This document shows, in pieces, positions 1 through 12,465 of a DNA stretch of 64,000 nucleotides; the first letter of the stretch is position 1, and each line of letters begins with the position of its first letter. The stretch is from Apiosordaria backusii. Taxonomy: Eukaryota; Ascomycota; Sordariomycetes; Sordariales; Lasiosphaeriaceae. The stretch is taken from assembly GCA_030549205.1 (NCBI GenBank), contig JAUKTV010000013.1, forward strand, positions 744,001-808,000, in the 5' to 3' direction. The notes beneath the pieces were generated by a model that was given only the letters and a program-made list of their open reading frames with translations, had not been told where the DNA came from and searched no databases. The translations under genes and the position numbers were made by a program.

Positions 1-351
1 AATCAAGCTGAAGATCTGTTCCTCCCAGGGAACTGTTAACTTGGAACCCTTACATGATGGTTTGTGCGGTTCCTGACAGGGGTCTTAGCAAACCCCCCTA
101 GCTTTTGCCTCGAAAACACCACAATATTGAAAAGAATTCGACCGTTGGTAGTTGCTTAAGTTATTCTGTGTTTTTTATATGGGGCTGATTCAAGAACCAC
201 GCTAATAATCAAACGGGGGGTTGTACGGAATTGTGAGCCGTCAACTTGAACTAATCATTACTGGGGCCCCCCCTGCCAAAAAACAGTTGGCTGCAGCCAA
301 TCATTGTTAATTCTTCTGCAGTTTACCAGAGGGAACCGTTGTCCCAGAATA

Positions 352-781
352 CCGCTTCTTCTCAAACCAACTCAAAGCTGTCACGGTCCGTGTGTGACGC
401 ACGGGCCAATTTTACAAATTCAGGTCCCACATCCCCACACTGGCTGAAGATCCTCCCGATCGGGTTGCCCTAAAAATCCTGTGGTCAGGTAGGGAGATCA
501 GAATCAGGGGTTCTCAATAAAAGTATCAGGTCACGGTCAGGGTCAGAATATAAGGGGGTCAGAATAGTGTATTTGGGGTGTATGATGGTAGGTTCCAAAA
601 ATAACAGTTCCAGGTCTTAGCCCTTTAAATCCCTCCGTAATCAAAGGTCCACTTTTCCACGGATCCACACAAGCCCTGCACACAAAAGATCGGGATTTTC
701 TGCACACAAAAGATCGGGATTTTGTATGTATGGAAAACTGGCCCGTGCACGACACTTTTTGAGTTGGTTGAGAAGAAGCGG
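352..781. mobile_element. MITE with TA target-site duplication
   Basis: This is a 430 bp non-autonomous element with imperfect terminal inverted repeats of about 60 bp. Both ends begin CCGCTTCTTCTCAA when read inwards, and the similarity runs through an ACGGGCCA-type block. It is flanked by TA at 350-351 and 782-783. An unoccupied version of the same host sequence is present in inverted orientation at 1349-1440, with a single TA where the element would sit, so boundaries and duplication are read directly. TA duplication is the rule for Tc1/mariner-type transposons, hence the inferred superfamily. The element encodes no transposase and contains a tandem 24 bp repeat. Confidence 0.85.
676..723. 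repeat. Two tandem 24-bp units inside the MITE
   Basis: Two adjacent identical units (676-699 and 700-723) contain CACACAAAAGATCGGGATTT. They lie just inside the right terminal repeat of the MITE. A related GATCGGG word occurs near the left end (about 457), so the units may be subterminal repeats of the element. Confidence 0.75.
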
Positions 782-947
782 TAAACCGTTGCCCGATTCT
801 CAGGAACCGTTGTGAGCCAGGGAGGGCTCTGATTGGCCGGCTTAGCCAGGCTTACTGGGGGGTACCCTGCTTGTGCAGAGCTCTTTGGCCCTAGCCTTGC
901 CTATTCAGGCCTAGTCTACTCTAGTGTGACAGGGATCCAGGCTCTTC

Positions 948-1021
948 CACCAAGTGCATCAACCACCAAGTGCATCAACCACCAAGACCACAGCCCACCA
1001 CCAAGACCACCACCACAGCCC
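948..1021. repeat. CCACCAAG-type microsatellite
   Basis: Irregular repeats of ACCACCAAGTGCATCA and ACCACCAAGACC make up this tract. A complementary GGTGGTGTTGATGG tract lies near 1,160-1,185 and more CCACCA copies near 1,528-1,590, so the array can fold on itself. I assign no function. Confidence 0.7.
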
Positions 1022-1348
1022 AGTATTGTATGTATTGCCAGCCGCAATTGGCCAATCAGCCGGTAGCCTGTCCATTGCTATTGGTCAGTTCTGGACAGGG
1101 CTGCACGCAAGAGACTGGCTTACCTGGGTGTGGCCGTGGGTGCGTGGGTGCCGGTGTGGGTGATCTTGGTGGTGTTGATGGTTGAAGACGGCTTGGCTTG
1201 CAAGGCCTTCAGAATCCCAGGTTTTGAACAAGACCGTGGTGCCCTGGGCCGTGGGCCTCTGGTCTGGTGGTTGCTGTAGGTCTGGTTCTTCCATGTGGGA
1301 ATGCCCTCATTCCTTCCACTTTCGGCTTCATACAAGGGACCCCCCTGT

Positions 1349-1440
1349 AAGCCTGGCCAAGCCAGCCAATCAGAACCCTCCCTGGCACTCACAACGGTTC
1401 CTGAGAATCAACGGTTTATTCTGGGACAACGGTTCCGCTG
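1349..1440 (-). repeat. Inverted copy of the MITE insertion site (empty)
   Basis: Read on the minus strand, this segment contains the flanks of the MITE at 331-349 and 784-853 joined without the element: CCCAGAA, one TA, then AACCGTTG. It continues through a TCTCAGGAACCGTTGTGAG block and a CAGGGAGGG block to AGCCAGGCTT-like sequence. It is therefore a diverged inverted duplicate of the host DNA that received the MITE, and it fixes the order of events: duplication first (or in a common ancestor), then insertion into one copy. Confidence 0.8.
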
Positions 1441-2316
1441 TAGCAAACGGTTCCGCTCTGGCCCACTGTTGTGGGTGTTGGCTGACGGTTGGCCCAGGTC
1501 AACGGTTCAAAGGCCTGGTAAATAACCATTAATGATACCACCACAGCCGTCAACCAGCATGGCCATCAACCACCAGCACAACCACCACTATTACATCGCT
1601 TGCATACCTCGTTCGGGGGCACACATCGGGCGCATCGCTCGCATCGCTCGCATCTATTGCAATTCAATACACCTGCTGGTGATTTGGCCGTGGAAGTACA
1701 TACCTGTGATGGCTGTGGTGGTTGTGTGGAAGACGAAGGCCCAATGGCCCAGTGCCCGTGGGCAGTAGCCGTGCGCTAGGCAGGAGCCGTAGAAGCTCTC
1801 CTTCCAGGTTCCATCATTAAGACATTAACCTTGCCGTCGTCAATTGCAGGGGCCAGGGCTCGGCTGCCCTGGGCCAATAAGAACTGGGTGACTTGACGCC
1901 TTCCGTCTGCTCCCAAGTACCGCCCCTGTAGAACAGTTCCTCTCAAAAGAACAGTTCCCTAAAGCCCCCAGTTCGACCTGTTTTCTCACAGTTCCACCTA
2001 TTTTGTCACAGCTCGCCCTGTTCTGCCACAGTTCCATACAAAGCACAGTTCGAAGGGCCCCTAAACACCCATTAATGGGCTGTCCCCTCTGCCCACAGCA
2101 CGCTTGCACTTGTCCCTCTTGCCCTCACGCCAGTTTCACGCCACTTCGTCCCCTTACCTACTGCCTACGTACCTTAGATATCTTGCTCAACCTTCGAGGT
2201 GAAGTTAATCAGATCCATCAGTTGCCATCCTCCAAACCAGATCCTCCGTCCAAAGAAGCACGGCTCCCGGATTGATCAACACGACCACTCTCCCATTGCT
2301 CCAGCGATTGCCCGAC

Positions 2317-4555
2317 ATGTCAAACAGCAACGCTGACAGTCAGGCTGACATATGCGTTGCCGTCGACTTTGGAACAACCTTCACCGGTCAGTATACGCTC
2401 TTTCACTTGCACTGCCAGCGCCTCAGGACTCTCTTAACATTCTTTTTGTGGCGCACGTATAGGAGTTGCATGGGCTAAGCCAAAAGAAAACTTTTCAACT
2501 CGAGTCATCCACGATTGGCCCGGAGGTGCTGGCAACGAGACCGAGTGCAAAGTCCCATCCGTTATCGCCAGACACCTCGATACCCAGGGCATACGAAAGT
2601 GGGGTTACGAATGCGAGGAGGACATAGACGAGACCAACAAGTGGAGATACCTCAAAACCTTCCTCGTTCCCGCCCAGCACGAGCGCAGCAAACGAGACGG
2701 TCACTCATGGGCCCCCCAAACCATGAAGGAAGTCCATGAGCTTGTGACCGAGTATCTGAAACAGGTTTACCTGCACGTCAAAAAAAGCATTCTCCGCGAG
2801 CTTGGGAAGGATGATGATGATGATAAAATCGAGGAGATGCAGTGGAACGACCTCTCAGTTGACTTTGTCTTCAGCGTACCAACAACATGGGAAGGACAAG
2901 GAATCCTGAACGACTTTAAAGCCATCATTCAAAACGCCCAGTTTGGTTTGCCAGCGAAGCACAATGTCATGCTCGGTCTGACGGAAGCCGAGGCAGCGGC
3001 CGTTGCGCACATGGGTTTGGCTACTTCACCTTTCGACATCAGAAACGGCGATGTCTTTCTCTCAATTGATGCCGGGGGCGGAACAACTGATCTCGCGTTC
3101 GTGAAAGCTATAACCACGAATCCACCCGTCATGGAACAGATTCAAGCTGTAAGTGGAATTGGAATTGGGTCCCAACTAATCGATTTCGGCTTCCAGCGGT
3201 TGGTCTCGGAAAGGCTAAAGTCTGATCCGGAAATATGTTCTCAACTTCCGAAGAATCTCCCCTTGATGGTTTGCCAAGGCCACTTTTTTCGCAAGCGCAA
3301 GCACAGGTTTGGAGAAGCCAACGATCCGGCCAGCTACACGATTCCTGTTTGGGGGGTACAACAGCACTTCCGGCATGATGGTCTGGGTATCGAGGGCGGT
3401 CAACTGATAGTCAAAAGGTGAGCCACATGTTTCTTCCCCACCGCCGTTATTACCTACCTGCCTACCTATCTGCCCAAAGGTATGGTAAGTTGTGCGCCAT
3501 GATGATTGAAATTGACCCCTTCATGCAGAGAAGAACTCGAAGCAATGTTCCAAGATCAACTGCAGAAAATATTGGCCTTACTAGGCCAAGCTCTGGATAG
3601 GTTCATGTTGCTGAGGAATCGTTTTCCGGTGGTGGTACGATGCAGTCCCTCCCCTTTGTCTTACGGTTCTGTTCCTACTAACCCATCATTCAGCGATATG
3701 TCATTTTATCCGGGGGTCTAGGCAGCTCAGCCTACATTCTTGATGGCATCAAAAATTACATCAAGAATTCGGAACGAAGTGTTCTGAAAGGGACACAGGT
3801 GCGCAAATGCCCTGATCCACAGCTCGTTGTTGTTAAAGGTCTGTTGTGTGAGCAACGGGATGGAATTTTGCGGACACGAATCGCACGCGCAAGCTATGGT
3901 TTGGTCGTCTCCCCCCTCTATTCCAAGAAAGATCCGAGCCACTTTCAGCAGAAAGTCAACCCTGATCCTCACGACGGCAAGAAATACGTAGAAAACCAGA
4001 TTCGATGGATGGTCAAAAGAGATGAAGAGATCCCAAACGACCCGAAGCATGTGTTCTCCGTTTCGGTGAATCGACGAGCCGACCTAGACGGTCCTTTCCG
4101 ATGGACAGAAACCATTGTTGTCTCAAGCAGGGAACGTACCTATTTACCCACCAACACAAAAGATGGTAGGTCTTTGGCATCATATGCTTGGGATTGGATT
4201 TTCTAACAGGTTACTAGCGAATGTCAGCGAATTGTGCAAGATACCGGTGGATTTGAGTAACGTTGACCGGAGCCTGTTGACTTTGGGGAAGCCAAAGGGG
4301 GTGTTGAAAAGCAAGTTTTATGTTTGCCAGTACGATGTTTGCATGGCAGTTGGCGCGTCAGGAGATATGCGATTCGAAGTTCGACATGAAGGCCAGCCTG
4401 TAGCAAGGAGTGCTGAGCCCGTCAGAGTTCGGATCGAGGTACGTTAGCTTTTCTCTTAAGTCGTGGTACTGTTTGTTCTTTGCTGACAAGTTTAGCCTGA
4501 ATGGAATACAACGCCAAAGGAAGGCCAGTCAGACTCGCAAAAAAGAGCTCGGTGA
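2317..4555 (+). CDS. Hsp70-family (HSPA12-like) ATPase
   Basis: Six-exon model: 2317-2386, 2463-3417, 3529-3634, 3694-4169, 4210-4438 and 4496-4555, giving 631 residues. An in-frame ATG 45 bases upstream is an alternative start. Actin-like nucleotide-binding signatures are visible: phosphate-1 motif VAVDFGTTFTG near the N-terminus, phosphate-2 motif DAGGGTTDLAF mid-protein, and the adenosine-type motif RYVILSGGLGSSAY after intron 3. The peptide-binding domain of canonical Hsp70 is not recognisable, as expected for the divergent HSPA12-like group common in filamentous fungi. Members bind ATP, and their clients are mostly unknown; cytosolic location is inferred from the lack of a signal peptide. 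The 40 bp fourth intron is short, and its donor was chosen because it alone keeps the frame open. Confidence 0.8.
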
Positions 4556-6056
4556 GGCTCCAGTCAAAGATTTTGTCGATATGATCCTTTTTCCACTAGT
4601 ATTTCCAAGTCTCGAGTTTCGACCAATCTTGGTGCCCGGCCGCAAAAGAGTTGGATATCTGGTTTTGATTTTGATTTCTCTTTCTGTCACTCCATGTACC
4701 CATTCCGTTTCAACTTTTGTAGCTCTCACTGGTACCTGCACGGGCACGCAGTAGGTAGATATGAATAATACATTGGTTGGTTGGAACATCTCCCTTCGAG
4801 CTTTACAACTTTTGACAAGCCACCCCATGACCTAAGGTAGTCGTAATATTGCTGGGTAAGTAGGTTCCATGAAGTAGGTACGTATCTGCCAAATAACACG
4901 TGGTTGAAACCCTGGTAGGCCTAGATGTCGGTGGAGGTACCTACTGTTGACAGACTCAGCGCAAACACCCAAACTCAACCAGAGGACAGGTACATGTTTC
5001 TGCCCTATATAGAGGTCTGTTAAATCTTGATAGGCAGATGGCACTCTGTTTGATGCCTCTCCCGGATCAGGTATGTACAAAGAGGCCCAAAAGAACAAGG
5101 GTTCGTGTCTCTGTATCTTGAATAAGGTTGCTATATCCCATGTCAAATAGATCCATGAGTACCATGTATCTACATCATGAATAGGCGTATCCGCATGTTG
5201 GGCACCGAGGTAGGGTAGCTTTACAACGGAGCGTTGTATACTTAGTGTTACGTTATTAAAGCTGAAGCATAAGACGAAGTGATTATTCATCTGAGTCTTA
5301 TCTTAATGCTGTTTACCTCGGGCACGGTTTTGAAGCAACAGTTGCATGTACTTCTATTTTGAACAGGCCTTGAACGAAGTAAGCTGTCAATGTGTACTAG
5401 ACTCGTCACGCCTTCAAAAACGGCTCTGACCCACGGGCGAAATTCACGGGCGAAGTCGGTCAGAGCGTTTTGGAAGCCCTGATGAGTAGTGCCACGGACT
5501 GTTTGGTAAGTACGGGAGAAATTACCTTGACAAAGATCCATTGCCGTGTGGCTTCTTAGCGGCCAGACCGGCCGCCCGCCCGCTGAGATTCGGAGGAGCG
5601 GGGCCGAGAATTTAGATGCGACTTTCTGACCGGCCCCACCTTTCCCGACGTCTTGTCGCTGCCAGCTGCCAGCGCCGGGTGGGTCTCGATGCAACTAGAC
5701 CAAACTGGTAACCTCCATTTTCTGGTCAGGATCCATAACCTTGCATCAAAGTTGTACACGTGTAGTGAAGCGTCATATAAGTGGGCTTTGTCATTTGGCA
5801 TGTTCTGCCTTCCTTACAATTGACGCGCGAGAATGGCGAATTTTAGCTTTCTCTTTGAAAGACAGAATTCAAACCACTTGATCTTGAACAAAAAAGAAAC
5901 AACAGTCGCTGTTGCGTCAACTGAATCCACCTCGGAGTTGGATCGGAGAATCTCTTGAATAAAAGTGGGTCGTTTAAAGGTTTGTTGACCGTTGCTGATT
6001 TCCGATTCACCGTGTCTGTTTTACGCCTTCCGAGTCACTTTCAACCAACGTTCAAG
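4556..6056. other. Intergenic, nothing recognised
   Basis: About 1.5 kb with scattered TAGGTAGG/CCTACCTA words (for example 4,857-4,945). A 152-codon open frame on the minus strand (4832-5290) has no family-like features and is probably chance. The last 100 bases probably form the leader of the following oxidoreductase gene. Confidence 0.5.
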
Positions 6057-7444
6057 ATGCATGTTGTACGAATACTGCCGGGTTGCGGTGGCAGCCTCGC
6101 TGGAGGTTCAACGCTGCTCAAAACAGCTTCTCGGCATACCGGCACCTCATTCGCAAGATCTCAATTCGTGCGGTTATTCAGCCAAAATGCGACGCCAAAA
6201 GACGCAACAGCAGTTGTAGTCGGCGCCGGGCCTGCTGGCATTGCTGTGGTGGGAAATTTGTTGGAGCAAATCAAAGGTGATGGGAAGATTGTATGGGTTG
6301 ATGAGCAATTTCAAGGAGGAAGGATCAACAGGTGTTATCGGGAAGTGCCCGGGTAAGCCAACTACCTTATTTCCATCTCATGGACCTCGTGGCTTGAGTC
6401 GTCAAACTAATTCAAAGGCAGCAATACTGCGGTCAAACTCTTTGTTGACTACGCTGAAGCTTTGAGGCCATTTCAACACATCCTCAACACCGCACATAAA
6501 CCAAACGCCATCACTGCTCTCGAGAAGCTCCCTCAAAGCGGGACATGCTCTCTCAGTTATGCAGGCGATATGCTCAACTTTTTTACCACTGGTCTAAGAC
6601 AACATCCCCGGATTCAGACCGTCCAAGCAAAAGCCGATTCAGCCCATCTTGATCTCCAGACCAAAACCTGGACCCTCACCACGACCTCCACCCCGGCATC
6701 AGTCACAGCCCCCCTAGTAGTCTACTGCACAGGCTCCTTCCCCTCCACCGTTCCCCTCCCGCCTTCCAGTCCCCCAACGATACCCCTCGACACGGCCCTC
6801 ACTCCGTCAATCTTATCGACCACGATCCCGCAAGATCAACCCTATACCATTGGGGTAATAGGCGGCTCCCACTCCGCCATTCTGGTCTTGATGAACCTCT
6901 ACACCCTAGCCTCCACAACTCACCCCTTGCTCAGAATCAAATGGTTCACCCGCCACCCCACCCTCCGATACGCAGTTGAAAAGGACGGGTACATTCAGTA
7001 CGACAACACCGGCCTCAAGGGACGCGCGGCAGAGTTTGGGAGGACGCAATTAGATGGAGAAGTGTTAGACAGCAGTGAGGCGGGCAAGTTCATCACCCGA
7101 ATCGACTGCTCCGGTGGGAAGGAAAGAGAGTGGGGGTTGTTAGCGAGGAAGTTGAAGGGCTGTGGGGGGTGGTCCAGGCTGTGGGGTATGCCCCCAGCCC
7201 TGTCCCCGAGGTGAGGATAGGGGATGGGAAAGAGGTGGTGAGACTGGGGAAGGATGCAAGGACTGGCAGGTTTTACGTAGAGGGAGAAATGGGGGAACAG
7301 ATCGGGTTGTTTGGGGCGGGGATTGCGTTTCCGGAGGAGGTGGACACGCCGGAGGGGGAGAGGGAGTATGCGGTGGGGATGTGGAAGTTTATGAAGTTTT
7401 TGAAACGGGTTGTTCCGGGGTGGGTGGAGGGGAGCCGGGTTTGA
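6057..7444 (+). CDS. FAD/NAD(P)-binding oxidoreductase, probably mitochondrial
   Basis: Two exons (6057-6352 and 6422-7444). The N-terminal 45 residues are basic and Ser/Ala-rich ([10 protein letters not shown]...[11 protein letters not shown]), like a mitochondrial presequence. The dinucleotide-binding motif [17 protein letters not shown] follows. A second Rossmann-type motif, [18 protein letters not shown], lies mid-protein, and the C-terminus has [14 protein letters not shown] then a conserved-looking [14 protein letters not shown]. Two dinucleotide folds suggest FAD plus NAD(P)H; the substrate cannot be read from sequence. The frame breaks once near the G6 run at 7164-7169. Adding one base there joins LARKLKGC to [15 protein letters not shown] and gives 439 residues. 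I treat the break as a likely sequence error. Confidence 0.75.
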
Positions 7445-8891
7445 GAGAATTCTCGACAGGCTCATCTGATAGAAGGCGCGTAGATGTATTATTTGGCTAT
7501 GTGGCGTATAAACTTTCTAGAATATCGCTGGATTTTAATCAGATGTATTCCGAGGGTGCTTAAGGCGGTGAATTATCGTGCAAAAAAGTGGGAAAGCTCT
7601 AATGTCTAGCACGGGTTTCTATTACTAGGTATAACAGTTACTGTTCTCCTTCCCATTCCCCCAGTGATTTTGACGATTCGAGATATTTTATCAATCAAAT
7701 TCCACTCGGCCTGTCTCATTGCTTGCCTTACCATTGCAATCTCAATCACGTCTATTACAGTCAGCCAGGTTTTTCAACTCTCAGTACCGTACCTGAATAT
7801 TTACTCTCATCACATAACGAAATTTTCTTTAGGTCATGCCCATCGCAGCAACGATTTGTTCCCTACCTTAGGTTCCACATAAATTACCGTTCAGTCGATC
7901 ATCAAATGCAATCACAACCTAGGTAAAGCTTGCCAGGTCTCGAGTTTGACAACTGGGAGTGACTGGAAACCTGTCTTTTGCCGGAGTCTCCGACTGACCG
8001 AAATGTTGCCGGGAATAGCTTGTCAATGCAACAGAAAATACATGTATCAACAGGGCCCGTGTCGTGAACAAAACCTAATCTGTTGGCTATTTTTCATCCT
8101 TGTGACCGACCATTCCCGCACTAGCTCGTCGAATTCTTTGGGTCGTCGTGGCTGACATCCATCCTGTCTTTATGGAGTGCGGCACAGTCGGTCCCGAAAT
8201 CCAGGTTTCATCCCAACGACTTGTGACAGGTCCTTGTGCTCATGGTGCTCATGCGGCGCAGGGCTCTCTTGCATGACAATACCCCGAAACAAGGCCCATG
8301 CTACCGAGGATACCGTTACATATTTGCCTGGTCATCATCCTTCTAGAAGCCTTCCTTCGGCTTGTTTCGGCAGACAAATACCATACTGCTCGGAGATAGT
8401 CAGCGTGTCCTCGGACTTGACAGTCATGGTGGTGATTTCTCCACGCTTCACGCTTGAAGAGGGAACGAGTGGCGCAGCACGCATATGAAAGGTTGCATAC
8501 CAGGTATCATTGGGAGCCTCCAATTTCCTGGATCAGGTGCTAGTCACCAACATTTCACCGAAATGTGACTTTCACGATCTGAGCTACCTAGGGGTCCAAG
8601 GCACCCATGGAAAGGATGATGAACCTCGCGGATAAACGAATATGATGGAAGGGTAGAAGGGGGAGAAAGGCACATATAAAGCTGTGTTTCCTCTGGACTT
8701 TCGTTCAAAGAATTCACATCCTCTCAGACTCTGACATCTGGATCGAAGGATCTTGCTATTCATTCCCTCCTTATCATTTGTTCATTCAGCTGCACGAGCA
8801 TATCATTCGCTAGCCGTTGGGTCTCTAGGTAGCTAGTTGACATTCAGTTTCCGAACCCGAGGCTCAAGCGATCCCTTTCTTTTGGCCCATC
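7445..8891. other. Intergenic and promoter of the subtilase gene
   Basis: No supportable gene. The last 220 bases carry a TATA-like box followed by pyrimidine-rich sequence leading to the subtilase start, typical of a fungal promoter and 5' leader. Confidence 0.5.
8675..8680 (+). promoter_or_regulatory. TATA box of the subtilase gene
   Basis: TATAAA within CACATATAAAGC, about 210 bp before the start codon and followed by a CT-rich stretch. Assigned by position and consensus only. Confidence 0.5.
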
Positions 8892-11728
8892 ATGAGGGCA
8901 AAGCACCTTCTTTTAGCCTCTTTGGGCGGCTCTAGCCTTTCTTCGGCAATTCCAACAGCACTCACCACACGACAAACGCCCACTGGAAGCACAACTCGCT
9001 GGATTGTGGGAGTCAAGGACGCATCAGTGGTTGACATTGTGGCCCATGCTATCGCCAAAGCAGACCCCGCTTCTACCAGCGTTGAGAAGTGGAAGGATGC
9101 CCTATTGCCTGGCCTCGTGTTAGAGTCGACCCTTGACCAGGCCTCCCTTTCCCAGGTTGACGGTGTTCAACATGTGTGGAAGTCCAAGAAGTTCACTCTC
9201 CCAACACCTGAGAATCAGACAATCACAGATCCTCAGGCACTGAGGAGACGCCAAGAGGGAGCCCCTGTCTACCAAGCGGAGAACTATTCTACCGCTTTGC
9301 ATAGATCCACGGGCGTCGACAAGCTGCACCAGGAAGGCCTCTTCGGCAAGGGCATCAAGATCGCCGTGGTGGATGACGGTTTCGACTACAATTACGACGT
9401 CCTTGGAGGTGGCATCGGGCCTGGATTCAAGTTCATTACCGGCTATGACTTCAACCCCGGTGGCCCAGAAGACAATGACCCGGCTCCGGATGTCTTTCCC
9501 GAGGTTGGCCACGGCACGCACGTGTCTGGTATCATTGCTGGAAAAAATGACTGGTTCACTGGAGTTGCCCCGGAGGCAAGTCTTCTCGCTTACAAGGTCT
9601 TCGGCATGAATCACAGGGCGCCTGACACGGAGCATATCATCAAGGCCTGGAAGCGGGCCTATGAGGAGGGAGCTGACATCATCAGCATGAGCGTTGGGTC
9701 ACCCGGTGCCTTTAGCGACTCTCCTCTCAACATTCTTGGTGACCGACTTGTGGAGGCCGGCGTGGTAGTTGTGGTCTCAGCCGGAAACGATGGCTATCAC
9801 GGCCCTGACTATGTCAACGAGCTCTGCAGTGGGGGCAAGACACTCTGCGTTGCCAGTGTGGAAGCAAAACTCAGGGCTGCCGACCCAGTTGTCTTCACTT
9901 TCACAACACCAAGTGGGCAAACCTCCAACGTGACGATTGGACATGTTGGCATCGGTGCTGGTGGCCTTGAACGCAGCCCTGTTGAAGAAGGGTCCTACAA
10001 CACTGGAAACTCAATGGGGACCTATCGTGATATTTGGGGAACGCCAACACCGGTCATCTCGATTGGAGATGCATGTGGTCCCTTGCAGCCCGTGGCAGAA
10101 CCACTTCATACTGTTTTGTTGGTTGCTCAGGCAGGCTGTGGGATGGAACAAAAGGCTGTGAATCTGAGAGCGATCAATGCTAAATACGTTCTCTATTACA
10201 GTGACGGCGTTGAAAGTCTTCAGGTTTGGTCGGAGTCCCTGGGGAATGGAATCGTCGACAAGGCTGCAGGCGAAGCTATTTTAGCTGTTTTGAACGCCCA
10301 AGGAAATGTCACGGTTACCTTTGAGGACAAGACCAACGCTCCGGTTGTCGCTGCCGTTCATCCTCGAGGAGGGCTAGCAAGTGTCTACTCCAGCTGGGGC
10401 GGCACCAACGATCTCTACGTCAAGCCCGACATCGCAGCCCCTGGGGGCGACATCTTCAGCTCCACGGTCTGGTACAACTACAACACCTTTGTCGACATCC
10501 CGCGTGGCTGGGCAGTATACAACGGAACCTCCATGGCTGCGCCCTACGTATCCGGCATCGCAGCCCTCTATCTCAACAAATACGGCGGCCGAGACAAGAA
10601 CGGTCCCGGCATCGCACAAAAGCTCATCGACCGCATCAAAGCATCAGGCACCAACGTCCCCTGGGGCATGGAAGCTCGGCACGACGACCCCCGCAACCCC
10701 AATCCTGTGCCCAAAGACGCCGTTGCACCAGTCATGCAAGTCGGAAACGGCCTCATCGACGCCCATAAAGTCCTGAACTACCAAACCACCCTCAGCGCTG
10801 ATCACATCGCCCTCAACGACACCAACAACTTCGCCCCCACCCACCAAATCACCATCACCAACGCCGGCTCAGAACCCCTCACATACGAATTCACCCACGA
10901 GAAACAACTCGGCATCGAAGGGCGCACCACGGCAAGACACATTGCCAATTACATCGAGAACAAACCCATTGACCTCTCCCCCTCCATCCAACTTCCACCC
11001 GCCATCACCGTTGCCCCTGGGGAATCCAAGACCGCCACGATCACCTTTTCTCCCCCAACACCAACAGACACCTCCAAATGGCCCTTTTACAACGGCCGGG
11101 TTGTTGTCCAAGCCAACAACGGGGAAGAGCTCGCCGTGCCGTATTTTGGTGCGGCGTTTGACCTCAAGGCGGAGGTGAGCAACATCTTCCAGGATGGGTT
11201 CCCGAAGGCGGAGGGGTCTTCGCTTGAGGAGACAGGGTACGAGTTTGAGTGGAACTTTTCCAACGGTGTGGCTAAGGCGACGGTGGTGGAGGTGGATTTC
11301 AAGACGGTTTGGGGGACGAGGTATTTGAGGATGGATGTAAGTTCCCCTGCACTTTCTACCTCAGGTAGTGAGTGATCTAAGAACTGTGCTCAGAAATGAT
11401 ACTGACGGTGATGATGTTTTAGCTTTTTCGTCAAGATTGGCAAGAGACAGCTTGGACTTGGCCGCCTGATAATTCCGAGGGTTTTGTCGGCTCGGCTGTT
11501 TTTGGACCGGATGATGTGGTGGTTGATTTGCCGAGGTCGGGGTCGTGGAGGGAGAGGGTGTCGAGTGTTACTTGGAGGGGGCAGTTGGCTGGTGGTAGAC
11601 GACTGACGGAGGGGACGTACACAGTGAGGTTTGCGATGTTGAGGCCTTTTGGAGACCCGGCTGTGGCGGGGGATTGGTCGGTTTGGGGGACGGAGAAGTT
11701 GGTTGTTGTTAGGGCTCCTGCTGCTTGA
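8892..11728 (+). CDS. Secreted subtilisin-like serine protease (S8)
   Basis: Two exons (8892-11336 and 11423-11728) encode 916 residues. The N-terminus, MRAKHLLLASLGGSSLSSA, is a signal peptide followed by an inhibitor-I9-like propeptide. The catalytic triad is visible: Asp161 in IAVVDDGFD, His207 in GHGTHVSGIIAG and Ser547 in NGTSMAAPYVSGIAALY. A long insertion between His and Ser (about residues 330-470) has the character of a protease-associated domain. The region after the catalytic domain is beta-rich and resembles the Fn3-like domain of large 'minor extracellular protease' subtilases. A separate oxyanion-hole Asn is expected in the VVVVSAGNDG segment. The enzyme probably hydrolyses external protein. 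The last intron has a clean GTAAGT donor, and without it the frame would end early. Confidence 0.92.
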
Positions 11729-12147
11729 TTGTTTGATGGTTTGAGGGTGCGAGTTGAGATTGGATTGAAGGATGGTTAGGTAGATGAGATTTTAATTTGT
11801 AAATATTGAAGAGATTGAAAATTGTGTTACAAAGTTTGTGTGGATAGGTACTATATTTTGCAAGATATGGTCAGGCACTGATGGTAGGGAGGACTTGTCA
11901 ACTGGCAGCCCCTTTCCCCATCACCCGATCAACGGTGGTTTGTTTACTTACCTTGCACCCAGTTCGACAATACCAGCCACGGATAGATTTTCACAGGCGC
12001 GAGACGTGGATACCTACCAGGTAATTTGGGCGGCATATTCGATGCTTCCTTTTTAATGCATAATGTGTCAAAATGGTTGGCGTCTTACGTTGCCTTTCCC
12101 GGATACATAAACGCATACCTGAGAGGTGAGATTCAACAAAAAGGCCT

Positions 12148-12250
12148 AATGGCTTAGTGGTCTTGAGTGTTCCGCAGTTAATCCCTAGTATCTAGGTTAC
12201 GAGAAATCAACCCGCAGTATCGGCGCCGGTGCTGCCTCGATTCGAGCCCA
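12148..12250 (+). other. tRNA-like A-box/B-box pair, possible SINE trace
   Basis: TGGCTTAGTGG matches the RNA polymerase III A-box of tRNA genes, and about 90 bases later GATTCGAGCCC approximates a B-box. The seven bases before the A-box do not find a proper acceptor partner, and the B-box stem is imperfect, so this is not an intact tRNA. It may be a tRNA-derived SINE fragment or coincidence. Confidence 0.2.
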
Positions 12251-12465
12251 CAAGCTATCAATTGTTTTTCTTTTGTTATTTTTTGCGCATGCTTTTTCTG
12301 TCTTTCCTTGATTTCTCCTGCTACGTAACCTTTTTTCCTCCATCTACGGTGCAATAAACAGGCATAAAATAAAACCACGGCATTATATTCCAAGTTCCCA
12401 TGCACCAAGACACAAACGAGAGCAGTCGGTTCCAGGGCTGATCCGACATGTTGCTGCCGAGAGAC

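Larger units (their letters stand above)
1..2316. other. Repeat-rich non-coding region
   Basis: I see no supportable gene here. Short open frames exist on both strands but have repetitive composition and resemble no family I know. The sequence is built from interlocking repeats: a TA-flanked MITE, an inverted copy of its insertion site, CCACCA/TGGTGG tracts on both strands, and scattered AACGGTTCC/GGAACCGTT words. The last part (about 2,130-2,316) is ordinary mixed sequence and probably serves as leader or promoter of the Hsp70-like gene that follows. Confidence 0.6.

Noticed and set aside
4832..5290. 152-codon minus-strand open frame as a gene
   Set aside because: No start context, splice support, domain or compositional bias; chance frame in intergenic DNA.
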